This document shows positions 17,479 to 26,830 of a DNA stretch of 64,000 nucleotides, one piece after another. The DNA comes from Rhodoplanes sp. Z2-YC6860 (GTDB lineage Bacteria > Pseudomonadota > Alphaproteobacteria > Rhizobiales > Xanthobacteraceae), in contig NZ_CP007440.1 of assembly GCF_001579845.1 (NCBI RefSeq), forward strand, positions 4,610,029 to 4,674,028. The letters run 5' to 3'. The first letter of the stretch is position 1; every line of letters begins with the position of its first letter. The position numbers were made by a program, and so were the translations under genes. The notes under the pieces are model-generated. The model saw only the letters and a list, made by a program, of their open reading frames with translations, was not told the origin of the DNA and did not search any database.

Positions 17479-18483
17479 CTAATAGAGGCCGCGGCCGCTT
17501 ATCACCGCGCCCTGCCTGGGCGTGCCGCCCTGGCCCGCATAGGCCGAGACCGGCTCGGCGCGGTTGGGCGCAGCCGGCATGCTGTTCGCCGGCGCGAACC
17601 GCGAGTCAAAATTCGTCGCCTCGCCCGCATTGGCCGATCTGACGAACGACAGTTTCTGCCGGGATTGTGCCGCGGGCGGCGCCAGCGGCACACGCTCGAC
17701 AGAGGCAACATTCTGGGCCTGCGCGCGCGCGGCCATGCGCGCCCCGTTGTCGTCGTGGCCGAGTTCGAACGGCCGATCGGACGGCGTCGGTACTCGGCCG
17801 CTGATCGGCGGCTGCTCGGAGCGCATATTGAAGGCTTGCACGGTAGCGGCCTTAAGCTCATTCGGCCCAGGAGCCGGCGTGCCGCGGCGGAGCGTGGCCT
17901 CGAGCCGCGTATCGTCGGAACCAGCCAATGATGCTTTGCCGACGTATTCGACGCGGACCTGGGTGGTGCCAGTGTCGGAGAAGCCGAGAAGCTGCGCCGT
18001 GCGCGACGACACGTCGATCAGGCGGTCGGCGTGGTACGGTCCGCGATCGTTGATGCGCACGATGATCGAGCGCTGGTTCTTCAGATTGGTGACGCGGGCA
18101 TAGCTCGGGATCGGCAGCGTCGGGTGCGCGGCCGAAATCGATTGCATGTCGTAGATTTCGCCATTGGCGGTCTGGCGGCCGTGGAAGTCTTCACCGTACC
18201 AGGACGCAATGCCCTCGGCCCGGTAGTTGGAATTCTCTTCGGGGCTGTAGGTGCGGCCGCCCACCACATAGGGCTTGCCCACCCGGTAGGTACCGCCGCC
18301 CTTGGGAACCGGCTCCCCGAGCTGGACCAGCCTCGGGCTCGCCGACACGCCATACTTGGGATCGAGCTTGGAAACCGACCCGCCGCACTGGGCCAGCGCC
18401 AGGCAGCAGCAACCGACCGCGCCTGCGCGCGCGACCATGCTCAAGGCCGCCCCAAAGCCTGTCCCCAAGCTGCTCAACCCCAT
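17479..18483 (-). CDS. rlpA: RlpA-family septal/rare lipoprotein A
   Basis: A 334-residue secreted protein with the RlpA double-psi beta-barrel: GIASWYGEDFHGRQTANGE, RVTNLKNQRSIIVRINDRGP and ADRLIDVSSRTAQLLGF, including the lytic-transglycosylase-like Glu and Asp residues. RlpA proteins bind or cleave denuded glycan strands at septa. The C-terminal 130 residues are low-complexity and lack a recognisable SPOR domain. The N-terminal hydrophobic stretch ends ALAQC, whose Gln at -1 departs from the lipobox, so lipidation is doubtful. ATG 18483 has GGGG upstream; ATG 18501 is an alternative. Confidence 0.88.
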   Translation of the reverse strand: MGLSSLGTGFGAALSMVARAGAVGCCCLALAQCGGSVSKLDPKYGVSASPRLVQLGEPVPKGGGTYRVGKPYVVGGRTYSPEENSNYRAEGIASWYGEDFHGRQTANGEIYDMQSISAAHPTLPIPSYARVTNLKNQRSIIVRINDRGPYHADRLIDVSSRTAQLLGFSDTGTTQVRVEYVGKASLAGSDDTRLEATLRRGTPAPGPNELKAATVQAFNMRSEQPPISGRVPTPSDRPFELGHDDNGARMAARAQAQNVASVERVPLAPPAAQSRQKLSFVRSANAGEATNFDSRFAPANSMPAAPNRAEPVSAYAGQGGTPRQGAVISGRGLY

Positions 18484-18813
18484 GCAGTCCCCAATGTGCA
18501 TTCCAACGGCATCAGATGCCCAGGCAGCACTGCCCTGCCGCCTCTCCCCTCATGGCATCCAACTGTTAACAATACCGCGGCCGAAAGCCGGCCAAAATGG
18601 GGCCGGGAGCGATATGGTAAACGATTCGTAACCATAGAGAGCCTCGGAACCCGTTGCAGCGCGGGTCGCAGTCGGCGGTGGGCAACGGTCCGGTGCGCGA
18701 TTCGACGGTACGCGGGGGGCTGCCCGAGCATCAGTCGTTGATGTGGTCAGGCGGCGGTGCGGCGCAGGGGCGCCCATACGCCCGGCTCAAAGCTCGATCT
18801 CAACGCTCAAACG
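18484..18813. other. Intergenic region between rlpA and the porin terminator
   Basis: About 330 bases with no convincing gene on either strand. It should hold the rlpA promoter (minus strand), but no clear -35/-10 pair stands out. Confidence 0.5.
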
Positions 18814-18842
18814 AAAAACCCCGGCGGTTTCCCGCCGGGGCC
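18814..18842 (-). terminator. Rho-independent terminator of the porin gene
   Basis: On the minus strand a nine-base perfect stem CCCCGGCGG/CCGCCGGGG (18819-18827 with 18832-18840) with a GAAA loop is followed by TTTTT. It lies 30 bases after the porin stop codon. Confidence 0.93.
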
Positions 18843-18872
18843 TTGTTCTTCGGTCTTCAGCTTACGCTGAGA

Positions 18873-20441
18873 TCAAGGAACGATGTCGCGGTGAATACGC
18901 CAAGTCGTGGACACCACGTCCTGGTCGCTGATCGTGTAGATGCCAGCGCCCTTGCCGGTGACAACACCGTTGCCCAGAGCGAGCGTGTTCACGCCGAGCG
19001 TCGCGGTGTTGAGCTTGCTGTACATCACGTCGACACCGACGTAGAGGTCCTTGGTGATGTTCCACTGCGAACGGGAGCCGATGTTCCAGGCCGACCAGTT
19101 CGGGTTGCAGCCCGGACCGCCAGCACCCTGACCGACTGAGGCCGTTGCGAAGGCGCAGAACTGCGACTTGGCGGTGCCGTTGTACGAGAAGTCGACGTAC
19201 GAACCGTACAGCGACGTGCGCAGAGCCGGGGTCCAGAAGTGTTCGAACGACGCGAACACGCTCCAGGCCGTCGTCAGCTGGATGTCGTTGTTGCTGGTAG
19301 CGTTGGCACCCGTGCCGAAGACAGCGGTGCCCGGCGCATTGCCGGCGACGTAGGCGTCGTCGGAATGACCGAAGCCGACGCTGGCGCCGCTCCAGTACGC
19401 CAGAGCGCCACCACCCGTCGGCGTGAACGAGGCATACCGCGTCGCGCCTTCAGAGTAGACCACCGCGCCCTGGAAGTAGTCGCCAGGTCCGAACATCGGC
19501 GCGTTCAAACGCAGACCGCCGCTGACCGCCCAGCCCCACTTGTCGTCCGGATGACCGTTGCCCTCGAAGAGACCGGTGCCACCGACGCCGCCACCCGGGG
19601 CGATGCCATAGTAGCCCGCGCCAACCTGGTGCGCCGCCGCAGAGATCTGCGCCGAGCCCCAGGCCTGGTCGATACGGATGTTGCCGACGATGTCCGGCAT
19701 GTTGCTCGCCTGCGCGATGGCCGGCGAGAGGTTGTCAGCACCACCGAGAGCGCCGAAGAGCGTCGCGCCAGCGGTTGTCCCGTTCCAGTTGATGGTGTTG
19801 TTGCGCCGGCTCTGCTCGATGCCGACCGTTGCCGACAGACCGTTGCCGAACTGCGCGGTGTACGAACCGACGAGCTGGCCCGGATCACCAGTGTCCGGCG
19901 AGTAGGTGTAGCCGGCGTTGTAGGCCACCGCCGCGGACGAGACGAAGTCGAAGAACGACGTCGCCTTGCCGAAGGTGAAGCCCGCGATCTGGATGAACGC
20001 GCGGGTCATGTAGACCGGCGTGTTCGAGCCCGCGCCCGACACGAGGCCGGCGTTGGCGTTGCTGTCCTGGGTGAAGCCCATCAACAGGTAGGTGCGCAGG
20101 GTGCCGTACGCGGTCTGCTGGCGGGTGTCGAACGTCGCGATGGCGCGAACGCGCTGCGCGATGCCGTCCTGGGTTCCCAGGCGGTTGTTGATCGTGTTGC
20201 CGCCCGCGAACGGGCCAGCGGTGATCGACGCCGTGCCGTTGTTCAGCTGGTAGCGAACGTAGCCACCGATCTTCATGCAGATATCGGTGCCGGGAATGTA
20301 GTAGAACCCAGCGCCATACAGGGAGCAAACCTTCACGTACTCGACCGGCTTGGCCTTAACGGGAAGATCGGCCGCCTGTGCTCCCGACATCGCGACGAGA
20401 CCCGCCGCCGATGCGAGGAAAGCACTTTTCACCATCTTCAT
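18873..20441 (-). CDS. Porin_2-family outer membrane porin (Omp2-like)
   Basis: A 522-residue outer-membrane porin of the alphaproteobacterial Porin_2 family, forming a 16-stranded trimeric channel for small hydrophilic solutes. A signal peptide (MKMVKSAFLAS start, cleavage after AQAA) is followed by the family-typical DLPVKAKPVEYVKVCSLYGAG and FYYIPGTDICMKIGGYVRYQ segments. The rest is rich in Gly, Thr, Asn and aromatic residues in alternating strands, ending with a VSTTWRIHRDIVP strand. ATG 20441 follows GGAGGAACAACA, a strong ribosome-binding site. Its own terminator follows, so it is probably monocistronic and highly expressed. Confidence 0.93.
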   Translation of the reverse strand: MKMVKSAFLASAAGLVAMSGAQAADLPVKAKPVEYVKVCSLYGAGFYYIPGTDICMKIGGYVRYQLNNGTASITAGPFAGGNTINNRLGTQDGIAQRVRAIATFDTRQQTAYGTLRTYLLMGFTQDSNANAGLVSGAGSNTPVYMTRAFIQIAGFTFGKATSFFDFVSSAAVAYNAGYTYSPDTGDPGQLVGSYTAQFGNGLSATVGIEQSRRNNTINWNGTTAGATLFGALGGADNLSPAIAQASNMPDIVGNIRIDQAWGSAQISAAAHQVGAGYYGIAPGGGVGGTGLFEGNGHPDDKWGWAVSGGLRLNAPMFGPGDYFQGAVVYSEGATRYASFTPTGGGALAYWSGASVGFGHSDDAYVAGNAPGTAVFGTGANATSNNDIQLTTAWSVFASFEHFWTPALRTSLYGSYVDFSYNGTAKSQFCAFATASVGQGAGGPGCNPNWSAWNIGSRSQWNITKDLYVGVDVMYSKLNTATLGVNTLALGNGVVTGKGAGIYTISDQDVVSTTWRIHRDIVP

Positions 20442-21248
20442 TGTTGTTCCTCCGTGTTTACTTCCGGTGGGAGGGTTCGGTCTTGCCGGAGCAGCGCCCC
20501 TGGAAGGTCCCCTTATCTCCCCGCGAACCACCCAGAAACCCAGAACAAACGCGGGATCCCAGACGGGACGACTTGGGGAAGCCCCCCTCCGTCGCACAGG
20601 CACCTTAGCCCAAGGGAACTGGCAGGCAATGAAGAACACCCCTTCCCACAGGCCTGAATGCTGGTTTCCGGAGGGGTGTTGCACGAAGGGCACGGCGCTG
20701 TGCACAACTCCGGAAAGATTTTTGTGACTTCATGCAAAGCATTGAAAATTCGGGAAATTCTACGGCTGCAACCGATCCTGCAAGCATCCGAAAATCACAC
20801 CAGCGCCCAACCCGAGACGGCTATCGAAGCCTTTTGGGCGGGTAAGTGTGGCTTAATAGAAACAGGTTTGGCGCGACATCCGGTGGGGTTTTGAGAGGCC
20901 GTTGAACTGCCCAATACAGCCGACGCAGGCCGCCATTTTTTATAATATATCAGTTACTTACGAAAAAATTTACATCGCAGCCCGAATGAATATTGCTTAG
21001 GCCGCAGGCCAAGCCGTGTTCATCAGCACTGAGTCGCGCCGCTTTCCGCGCCACACATGCGATTCGTCGACGGGTCGCGCCGAGAAATCTTGGGTTGAAC
21101 CACGCGTCATATGGCTCGCGCGAAAGCCTTGGGCAGACGCTGCCTCCAGCGGAGATTTGAATCTGTGCTTGTTCGGCAATCAACCACGAGTTTTGCCTTC
21201 AACGTGGAGCCAATGGCTCCATCATTGCGGCGTGGCCGCCGTGACCGA
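20442..21248. other. Long intergenic region upstream of the porin
   Basis: About 800 bases without a credible gene. It separates the porin from the TPR gene, both on the minus strand. It presumably carries the porin promoter and leader. An AT-rich patch is at 20935-20975. No tRNA, riboswitch-like structure or good terminator was recognised. Confidence 0.5.
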
Positions 21249-21992
21249 TCAATGGCCCGCACGGTTGCGCCGTAGCGCCGACGCCCTGTCGAAAGCCGCC
21301 GATGCTTCTTCAGCTCGGCCAAGCTTGGTCAGCGTGTTGCCTATTTGAAGCTGCACCGTCGCCTCGTCCGCGCCGAACGCGAGTCCCTGCTGGTAAGCAT
21401 CCAACGCCTCGGTGTATCGCCCGAGCCCGTTGAGCGCGACGCCGAGATTGAGTTGGGCGCCAGCGTTGCGCGCATTGATTTGGAGCGCTGTCTGACAGCG
21501 CTGGGCCGCTTCTTCATAACGTTCGAGTTCATTGAGAGCGACAGCGATATTTGAGTGCGCTTCGGCAAATCCAGGATCGGTCGCAAGCACGCTTTCAAAA
21601 TGATCTATCGCCTCAGAAAACGCCTTCTGATGCAGCAGAATCGCACCGAGGTTGTTGCGCGCACCAATATTTGCCGGATCCAGCGCCAGGGTCTGGCGAT
21701 AGTGATCCATGGCTTCGTCCGTGCGCCCCAGAGCTTGCAGCGCTGTGGCGAGATTGTAATGCGCGTCAACATAATCTGGCTGCAACCCCAGCGCTCCGCG
21801 CATCAACTCGATGCCGTGGTTCGCGTTGCCCTGCTGGAAGTAGCTCAAGCCCAGAAAATGCAGCGTCGGTGGATGGTTCGGCACATGACTCAACACCGTC
21901 TGATAAGCCGATTGCGCCTCGGCAAATCGGCCGGCTTGGTGCGCAGCCATCGCCTGCGCCAAGAGCGCATCCAGCTCCTCTGTTGTGGGCAT
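21249..21992 (-). CDS. TPR-repeat protein
   Basis: A 247-residue protein made almost entirely of tetratricopeptide repeats. About six 34-residue units are visible, with the usual W/L-x2-L/G-Y/A-x8-A-x3-F/Y-x3-L pattern (for example AHYNLATALQALGRTDEAMDHY and GARNNLGAILLHQKAFSEAIDHF). No signal peptide or other domain is visible. Such proteins are protein-interaction scaffolds; similar repeats often form the N-terminal half of glycosyltransferases, but no enzyme domain follows here. ATG 21992 is chosen over an in-frame TTG 15 bases upstream. The specific role is unknown. It is followed on the other side by tRNA-Ser. Confidence 0.8.
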   Translation of the reverse strand: MPTTEELDALLAQAMAAHQAGRFAEAQSAYQTVLSHVPNHPPTLHFLGLSYFQQGNANHGIELMRGALGLQPDYVDAHYNLATALQALGRTDEAMDHYRQTLALDPANIGARNNLGAILLHQKAFSEAIDHFESVLATDPGFAEAHSNIAVALNELERYEEAAQRCQTALQINARNAGAQLNLGVALNGLGRYTEALDAYQQGLAFGADEATVQLQIGNTLTKLGRAEEASAAFDRASALRRNRAGH

Positions 21993-22023
21993 GGTCAGAC
22001 CGCGCAATCCGCTACAGGCAAAT

Positions 22024-22115
22024 TGGCGGAGAGGGTGGGATTCGAACCCACGATACGGTGTTACCCGTATGACGATTTAGCAAACCGTTGCCTTCAGCCA
22101 CTCGGCCACCTCTCC
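22024..22115 (-). tRNA. tRNA-Ser (anticodon GCU)
   Basis: The minus strand folds as a class II tRNA. The acceptor stem is GGAGAGG/CCUCUCC with discriminator G and an encoded CCA (22024-22026). The D-arm has GCCGAGUGGCUGAAGGC, the anticodon GCU is at 22079-22081, a long variable arm (UACGGGUAACACCGUA) is typical of tRNA-Ser, and the T-arm contains GGGUUCGAAUCCC. It reads AGC/AGU codons. Confidence 0.97.
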
Positions 22116-22126
22116 GCGCGGCCGAA

Positions 22127-22155
22127 TGCCTACAAAACCCGCGACGCAGCGTCAA
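22127..22155 (-). promoter_or_regulatory. Candidate sigma70-type promoter of tRNA-Ser
   Basis: On the minus strand TTGACG (22155-22150) is followed after 17 bases by TAGGCA (22132-22127), placing a start site about five bases before the tRNA. The -35 is good and the -10 is weak, as in many alphaproteobacterial stable-RNA promoters. Confidence 0.45.
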
Positions 22156-22455
22156 ACCATTGCTGGGGATGCCGTCGATCCGCCCTTCCGGCACCGTCAA
22201 CATCAGGTTCCGGCCCGACCAGCCCCCACCCCACAGTCCGACCTATCGGGGCTGCAACCGGTTCGAGCAGCTGCATGGACCCAAGCCACAGGCTGCGGCG
22301 CGGAACATCACCGGAGCCACCGGCGCAGGATTGGCCTTGAGCCCGTCGCGCCGAGCCTGTCCGGTCTGAGCGTCCGACATCTCGGCTGCGATCTCGCGGG
22401 ACCAAATCGCAGGCGGCGGATCGCCTCAACCCGCCCCTTCATCTGAGCCGCGGCT
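22156..22455. other. Intergenic region between tRNA-Ser and the GST gene
   Basis: About 300 bases with no supported gene or structured element seen on either strand. Confidence 0.5.
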
Positions 22456-23220
22456 TCACCTGGCCCGTTGGCCAAACAGCACTGCGCGCACCTGCGGGTC
22501 GCTGACGTCAACTTTGCGCGCTTCCTCGATGCGGATGTGCATCCCGCGTTGAACAGCGGGCCGCGCACGTACCTCATCGAGCCAACGTTTGAGGTGGGGG
22601 AAGTCCGCAAAACTCTCGCCTTGCCGCTCGGCGTGGCGGATCCACCCGACGCAAGCCATGTCGGCGATTGAGTAGACGCCAGCAAGAAAACGATGCGCCT
22701 TCAGCCGGGTGTTCATCACCCCGTAAAGCCGGTTGAGTTCGTCGCCATAGCGCTTGATGGCGTAGGGAATCTGCTCGGGCGCGTAGCGACGGTAATGACC
22801 CGCCTCTCCGGCTTTCGGACCGAGATTGGCCATCTGCCAGAACAGCCACTCGTCGACCGCCACCCGGGCGCGCTCCTGCGTCGGATAAAACCGGCCGGTC
22901 TTGCGACCGAGATATTGCAGGATCGCGCCGGACTCGAACACCGAGATCGGCCGGCCGCCCGGCCCTTCGTGATCGACGATCGCCGGCATGCGATTGTTCG
23001 GCGAGATTTTCAGGAAGGTGTCGGTGAATTGCTCGCCGCGGGCGATGTTCACAGGGACCATGGTGTAGGGAAGCTTGCATTCCTCCAGCATGATCGAGAT
23101 CTTCCAGCCGTTCGGCGTCGGCCAGAAGTAGAGGTCGATCGGCTTTCGGGACGGCTTGGGTTTTTTGGACGGCTTGATCTCGGGCTTCGGCGACGCCTTG
23201 CGTTGTTGCTTCATCGGCAT
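22456..23220 (-). CDS. Glutathione S-transferase (YghU/YfcG-like)
   Basis: A 254-residue GST. A thioredoxin-like N-terminal domain (IDLYFWPTPNGWKISIMLEE, NKRMPAIVDH-like NNRMPAIVDH cis-Pro loop, and SVFESGAILQYLG with the Glu-Ser pair that binds glutathione) precedes an all-alpha C-terminal domain (FLAGVYSIADMACVGWI). The PTPNGWK motif matches the bacterial Nu-class disulfide-bond oxidoreductases such as YghU. A Lys/Pro-rich extension of about 28 residues before the domain is unusual. ATG 23220 has GGGG upstream; ATG 23214 is also possible. It stands alone; both neighbours are separated by long gaps. Confidence 0.88.
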   Translation of the reverse strand: MPMKQQRKASPKPEIKPSKKPKPSRKPIDLYFWPTPNGWKISIMLEECKLPYTMVPVNIARGEQFTDTFLKISPNNRMPAIVDHEGPGGRPISVFESGAILQYLGRKTGRFYPTQERARVAVDEWLFWQMANLGPKAGEAGHYRRYAPEQIPYAIKRYGDELNRLYGVMNTRLKAHRFLAGVYSIADMACVGWIRHAERQGESFADFPHLKRWLDEVRARPAVQRGMHIRIEEARKVDVSDPQVRAVLFGQRAR

Positions 23221-23573
23221 GGTGCGGGCCCCAATATCGTGCTGGGTCGGCTGCGTTGCACACGTCAAGGATCGTAGGCTCGATCTCGTCCGTATCCCAC
23301 CGAGGACATCGCGAAGCTAAAGCACGTTGTGGCCGTGCCCGTACACAACACGCTCACGGGTCCGTGCAGACGGGTTGAGCCATTCCCAAAAACACCGAGG
23401 GCGTCGACGAGACCCTGTGTCTCGTCGACGCCCTCTGCCGTCTATCGGTCGTGGAAACTTCTCCTGAGAGTGCTTCCTTAAGAGGCCTGCGTCGATCGCT
23501 GAACGCTCAACGCGCGACACTCACCAGACCTATGACGTCACGTTCGACGTGAAGTCGAAGCGCGTAGGCCGGA
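23221..23573. other. Intergenic region around the 14-base inverted repeat
   Basis: About 350 bases without a supported gene, containing the palindrome at 23399-23433. Confidence 0.5.
23399..23433 (-). terminator. Perfect 14-base inverted repeat, possible terminator
   Basis: GGGCGTCGACGAGA (23399-23412) and its exact complement (23420-23433) flank a seven-base loop. Read on the minus strand the stem is followed by TCGGTG and then TTTTT, so it could terminate a transcript that includes the tiny gene at 23574-23633. The offset of the T run makes this uncertain; a protein-binding palindrome is the alternative. Confidence 0.45.
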
Positions 23574-23633
23574 CTACTTCTTCTTCCGGGCCTTCGTCTT
23601 CTTCGCCTTCTTCGCCTTGCGCTTCTTCGCCAT
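23574..23633 (-). CDS. 19-residue lysine-rich peptide (histone-tail-like)
   Basis: ATG 23633 to TAG 23574 encodes 19 residues consisting only of Met, Ala, Lys, Arg and Thr (MAKKRKAKKAKKTKARKKK). A near-ideal Shine-Dalgarno, AGGAGGG, lies six bases upstream of the ATG, and every codon is one used heavily in neighbouring genes (AAG, GCG, CGC). The composition is that of the C-terminal tails of histone H1-like and HU-like bacterial proteins, and short MAKK-type peptides are known in Hyphomicrobiales. A role in nucleic acid binding is inference. The alternative is a chance open frame, which the strong ribosome-binding site argues against. It lies between two long non-coding stretches. Confidence 0.6.
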   Translation of the reverse strand: MAKKRKAKKAKKTKARKKK

Positions 23634-24228
23634 TTGCTGCCCTCCTAGCCACGGGATGTGGCGATGTCGGAACAGTGCAGTCGAGGATCGACATGCACTG
23701 CAATCGGATTACACCGATACGAATGAAAAAAACACTGACCCCGCTTAACGGAGCGTGTACGTCAAGACCCAACGCTGCCTGCGATCGCTCGCACCATGAT
23801 GTGCATGACCGCAACGCACGACGCGAATGCGCACCTCGCATCGCAATCAGCGGCGCAAAAAGCAAACTTCGTGAAAACCCATATACAGCCTGCGTTCTTG
23901 CAGGATTTTCCGACTGAGGATTTTGTTGTGCGATTGAGTGAAGACGTCAGTCATCCACAGCGCGCGTGGCGCGCAAATCAAGACGCTGTGTCGGTTCTGC
24001 ACTGACCAAAAAAATTTTTCCACAGACAGCGCTTCAGGGGCATTGCATCGACGATGAAACGATCAAAACGAGCGAATCGGGGGCCGACTCGATTCGTCAA
24101 AAGCCCCTCACGCAACGAAGTCGAAGCGTCGGTGATGCGCGTGAGCGACCATCATCGTCCGATGTTTGAACGATCCGAATGTTGATGACTGCAACCAACG
24201 ATGCACCGCAACAAGTGATGCGTACGTG
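23634..24228. other. Intergenic region between the lysine-rich peptide gene and gatB
   Basis: About 600 bases with lower GC than the surroundings and repeated short words such as GCATCG, CGATGA and GCACG, but no supported gene. It should include the promoter of the peptide gene and the 3' region of gatB. Confidence 0.5.
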
Positions 24229-25701
24229 TCAGAGCCCAAGCTTCTTCTTCAGCACGTCGTTGACCGCTTGCGGGTTGGCCTTGCCGCCCGAAGCCTTCAT
24301 CACCTGACCGACGAACCAGCCGATCGCTTTCGGATTGCTCTTGGCGTCGGCAACCTTGTCAGGGTTCTTGGCAACGATCTCGTCGACCACCTTCTCGATC
24401 GCGCCGACGTCGGTGACCTGCTTCATGCCGCGCTGCTCGACGATCGCACGCGGTTCACCGCCTTCGGACCACACGATCTCGAACAAGTCCTTGGCAATCT
24501 TGCCGGAAATCGCCCCCTCGGCGATCAGATCGAGGATCGCGCCAAGCTGCGCGGCGCTCACCGGCGTATCTTCGATGCTCTTGCCTTCCTTGTTCAAACG
24601 GCCGGTCAGGTCGTTGAGCACCCAGTTCGCGGCAAGCTTGGCGTCGCGGCTCTTGGCGAGCTCCTCGAAAAAGTCAGCGAGCGCCTTCTCGGCGACCAGC
24701 ACGTCGGCGTCATAGGCCGAAAGCCCGAGCTCCGCGGCGAACCGCGCCCGCTTCTGGTCGGGAAGTTCCGGCAGGTGTTGCTTCAGTTCATCGACGTAGA
24801 TCTGGTCGAATTCGAGCGGCAGCAGATCAGGATCGGGGAAGTAACGGTAATCGTGTGCCTCTTCCTTCGACCGCATCGAGCGGGTCTCGCCCGCTTCCGG
24901 ATCGTAAAGGCGGGTTTCCTGTACGATCTCGCCTCCGTCTTCGATGATCTCAATCTGCCGGCGCGCCTCGTACTCGACGGCCTCGCCGATAAAGCGAAAC
25001 GAGTTCATGTTCTTGATTTCGCAACGCGTACCCAGGCCCGTTTCGCCGGCACGACGCACCGAGACGTTGACGTCGGCGCGCAAGTTGCCCTTCTCCATGT
25101 CACCGTCGCAGGTGCCGAGATAGCGCAGGATCGATTGCAGCTTGGCCAAATAAGCCTGCGCCTGCTCCGACGAGCGGATATCCGGCTTCGAGACGATCTC
25201 CATCAGCGCCACGCCCGACCGGTTGAGGTCGATCGCGCTCATGGCCGGATGCTGATCGTGCAACGACTTGCCGGCGTCCTGCTCGAGATGCAGCCGCTCG
25301 ATGCCAATCGTGACGGTCTCGCCATCCGGCATCGCCACCGTGACCTCGCCCTCGCCCACGATCGGCTGCTTGTACTGGCTGATCTGATAGCCCTGAGGCA
25401 GGTCGGGGTAGAAATAGTTCTTGCGGTCGAACACCGAACGCAGATTGATCTTGGCATTCAGTCCCAAACCGGTGCGAACCGCCTGGCGGACGCATTCCTC
25501 GTTGATCACGGGCAGCATGCCGGGCATCGCCGCATCGACCAGCGACACATGACTGTTCGGCTCGCCGCCGAACGCTGTCGAAGCGCCAGAGAACAGCTTG
25601 GCGTTGGAGGTGACCTGGGCATGCACCTCCATGCCGATTACGACCTCCCAGTCGCCGGTGCCGCCTTTGATCAGCTTCGAGGGCTTGCTCTGCACGTTCA
25701 T
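24229..25701 (-). CDS. gatB: Aspartyl/glutamyl-tRNA(Asn/Gln) amidotransferase subunit B
   Basis: A 490-residue GatB that, with GatC and GatA, converts Glu-tRNA(Gln) and Asp-tRNA(Asn) to the amidated forms. The cradle domain has [11 protein letters not shown] (residue 20 onward), the [19 protein letters not shown] metal/tRNA-binding motif, and [22 protein letters not shown]; the C-terminal YqeY-like tail ends the protein. ATG 25701 matches the family N-terminus; longer in-frame extensions are not conserved-looking. gatC and gatA lie in a separate operon about 10 kb away, as in many alphaproteobacteria. Confidence 0.97.
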   Translation of the reverse strand: MNVQSKPSKLIKGGTGDWEVVIGMEVHAQVTSNAKLFSGASTAFGGEPNSHVSLVDAAMPGMLPVINEECVRQAVRTGLGLNAKINLRSVFDRKNYFYPDLPQGYQISQYKQPIVGEGEVTVAMPDGETVTIGIERLHLEQDAGKSLHDQHPAMSAIDLNRSGVALMEIVSKPDIRSSEQAQAYLAKLQSILRYLGTCDGDMEKGNLRADVNVSVRRAGETGLGTRCEIKNMNSFRFIGEAVEYEARRQIEIIEDGGEIVQETRLYDPEAGETRSMRSKEEAHDYRYFPDPDLLPLEFDQIYVDELKQHLPELPDQKRARFAAELGLSAYDADVLVAEKALADFFEELAKSRDAKLAANWVLNDLTGRLNKEGKSIEDTPVSAAQLGAILDLIAEGAISGKIAKDLFEIVWSEGGEPRAIVEQRGMKQVTDVGAIEKVVDEIVAKNPDKVADAKSNPKAIGWFVGQVMKASGGKANPQAVNDVLKKKLGL

Positions 25702-25831
25702 AATCCGCTCCGTTAAATGTCCATCGCCTCTGATCCCCGCAAGGTCAAGGCCGCAGGCATGCGGCGTGACGGTTGTCGGCGTTCGGCCCCGCCAGTAGTG
25801 TTCGGGCGCACAAAAAGACAGCGGGGCGGAA

Positions 25832-26830
25832 ATGCAAAAGCTCAGCCGGCGCCAGATCATCAGGCTCGCAGCCGCCTCCGCGCTCGCCGCGGGCTATCCC
25901 ACCCTCATCCGCGCCCAGACCGCGACCCAGAACTGGCCGCAGCGCTTCGTGAAGCTCGTGGTGCCGTTCACCTCGGGCGGCGGCATCGACACCATCGGTC
26001 GCGTGGTCGGTGCACGCCTGTCGGAAATCTGGGGCCAGCAGGTCGTGGTCGAAAACAAGCCGGGCGCCGGCGGCAACATCGCCTCGGAATACGTGGCGCG
26101 CTCCGATCCCGACGGGCTCACCATGTACATCACCGCGGGCGGGCTCGCGGTGAACAAGTTCCTGTTCGACAAGATCAGCTACGATCCGATCGCTGACTTC
26201 GCGCCGGTGACGCTGATCTGCCTCTATCCCAACCTGATGGTGGTGCCGAACAGCTCGCCGTTCCGCACCGTTCCGGAGATGATTGCATTCGCCAAGGCCA
26301 ATCCGGGCAAACTCACCTTCGGGACGCCTGGTCATGGCAGCTCGCCGCACATGGCGGGCGAGCTGTTCAAGTATCTCGCCGGCATCGACATCACCCACGT
26401 GCCCTATCGCGGAGCCTCGGCGGCGTTGACCGATGTGATCGCCGGCCGCACCGACATGAGCTTTGCCGTGATGGCCTCAGGACTGCCGCTCGCCCAGCAG
26501 GGCCAGCTCCGGGCGCTTGCCGTGACCACCGCGAGCCGCGCGTCGATGGCGCCCGACGTCCCGACCCTCGCCGAAAGCGGCGTGCCCGGCTACGACATGT
26601 CGTCGTGGTTCGCCTTCATGGTCCCGGCCAAGACGCCCACTGCCATCGTCGAGAAGATCCAGGCCGACACGGCCGCAGTGCTGAAGGAGCCCGCCATTCG
26701 CGAACGGCTCAACAAGCTCGGCGTCATCATCGTCGGCTCAACGTCCGCCGAGCTCGCCGCGCATCTTAAAGCCGAGATGGAGCGCTGGGAGCCGGTCATC
26801 AAGCGCGCCAACATCAAGGTTCATGAATGA
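25832..26830 (+). CDS. Bug-type TTT periplasmic solute receptor
   Basis: A 332-residue Bug receptor. The signal peptide begins [12 protein letters not shown] (twin-Arg-like) and ends near IRAQ. The mature part shows [32 protein letters not shown], the PDG motif, PNSSPFRTV, and [24 protein letters not shown] 25832 follows GGGGCGGA. Its TGA overlaps the next start in ATGA, so it is translationally coupled to the two molybdate-binding-like genes that follow. No TctA/TctB permease is present. The ligand cannot be inferred. Confidence 0.88.
   Translation: MQKLSRRQIIRLAAASALAAGYPTLIRAQTATQNWPQRFVKLVVPFTSGGGIDTIGRVVGARLSEIWGQQVVVENKPGAGGNIASEYVARSDPDGLTMYITAGGLAVNKFLFDKISYDPIADFAPVTLICLYPNLMVVPNSSPFRTVPEMIAFAKANPGKLTFGTPGHGSSPHMAGELFKYLAGIDITHVPYRGASAALTDVIAGRTDMSFAVMASGLPLAQQGQLRALAVTTASRASMAPDVPTLAESGVPGYDMSSWFAFMVPAKTPTAIVEKIQADTAAVLKEPAIRERLNKLGVIIVGSTSAELAAHLKAEMERWEPVIKRANIKVHE

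Noticed and set aside
19239-20657. A 472-codon open frame antisense to the porin
   Set aside because: The porin has signal peptide, ribosome-binding site and terminator; the opposite frame is Arg/Val-rich with no signals.
20950-21183. Possible small gene on the minus strand in the porin upstream gap
   Set aside because: No ribosome-binding site, no recognisable protein features, and competing frames on the other strand are equally long.
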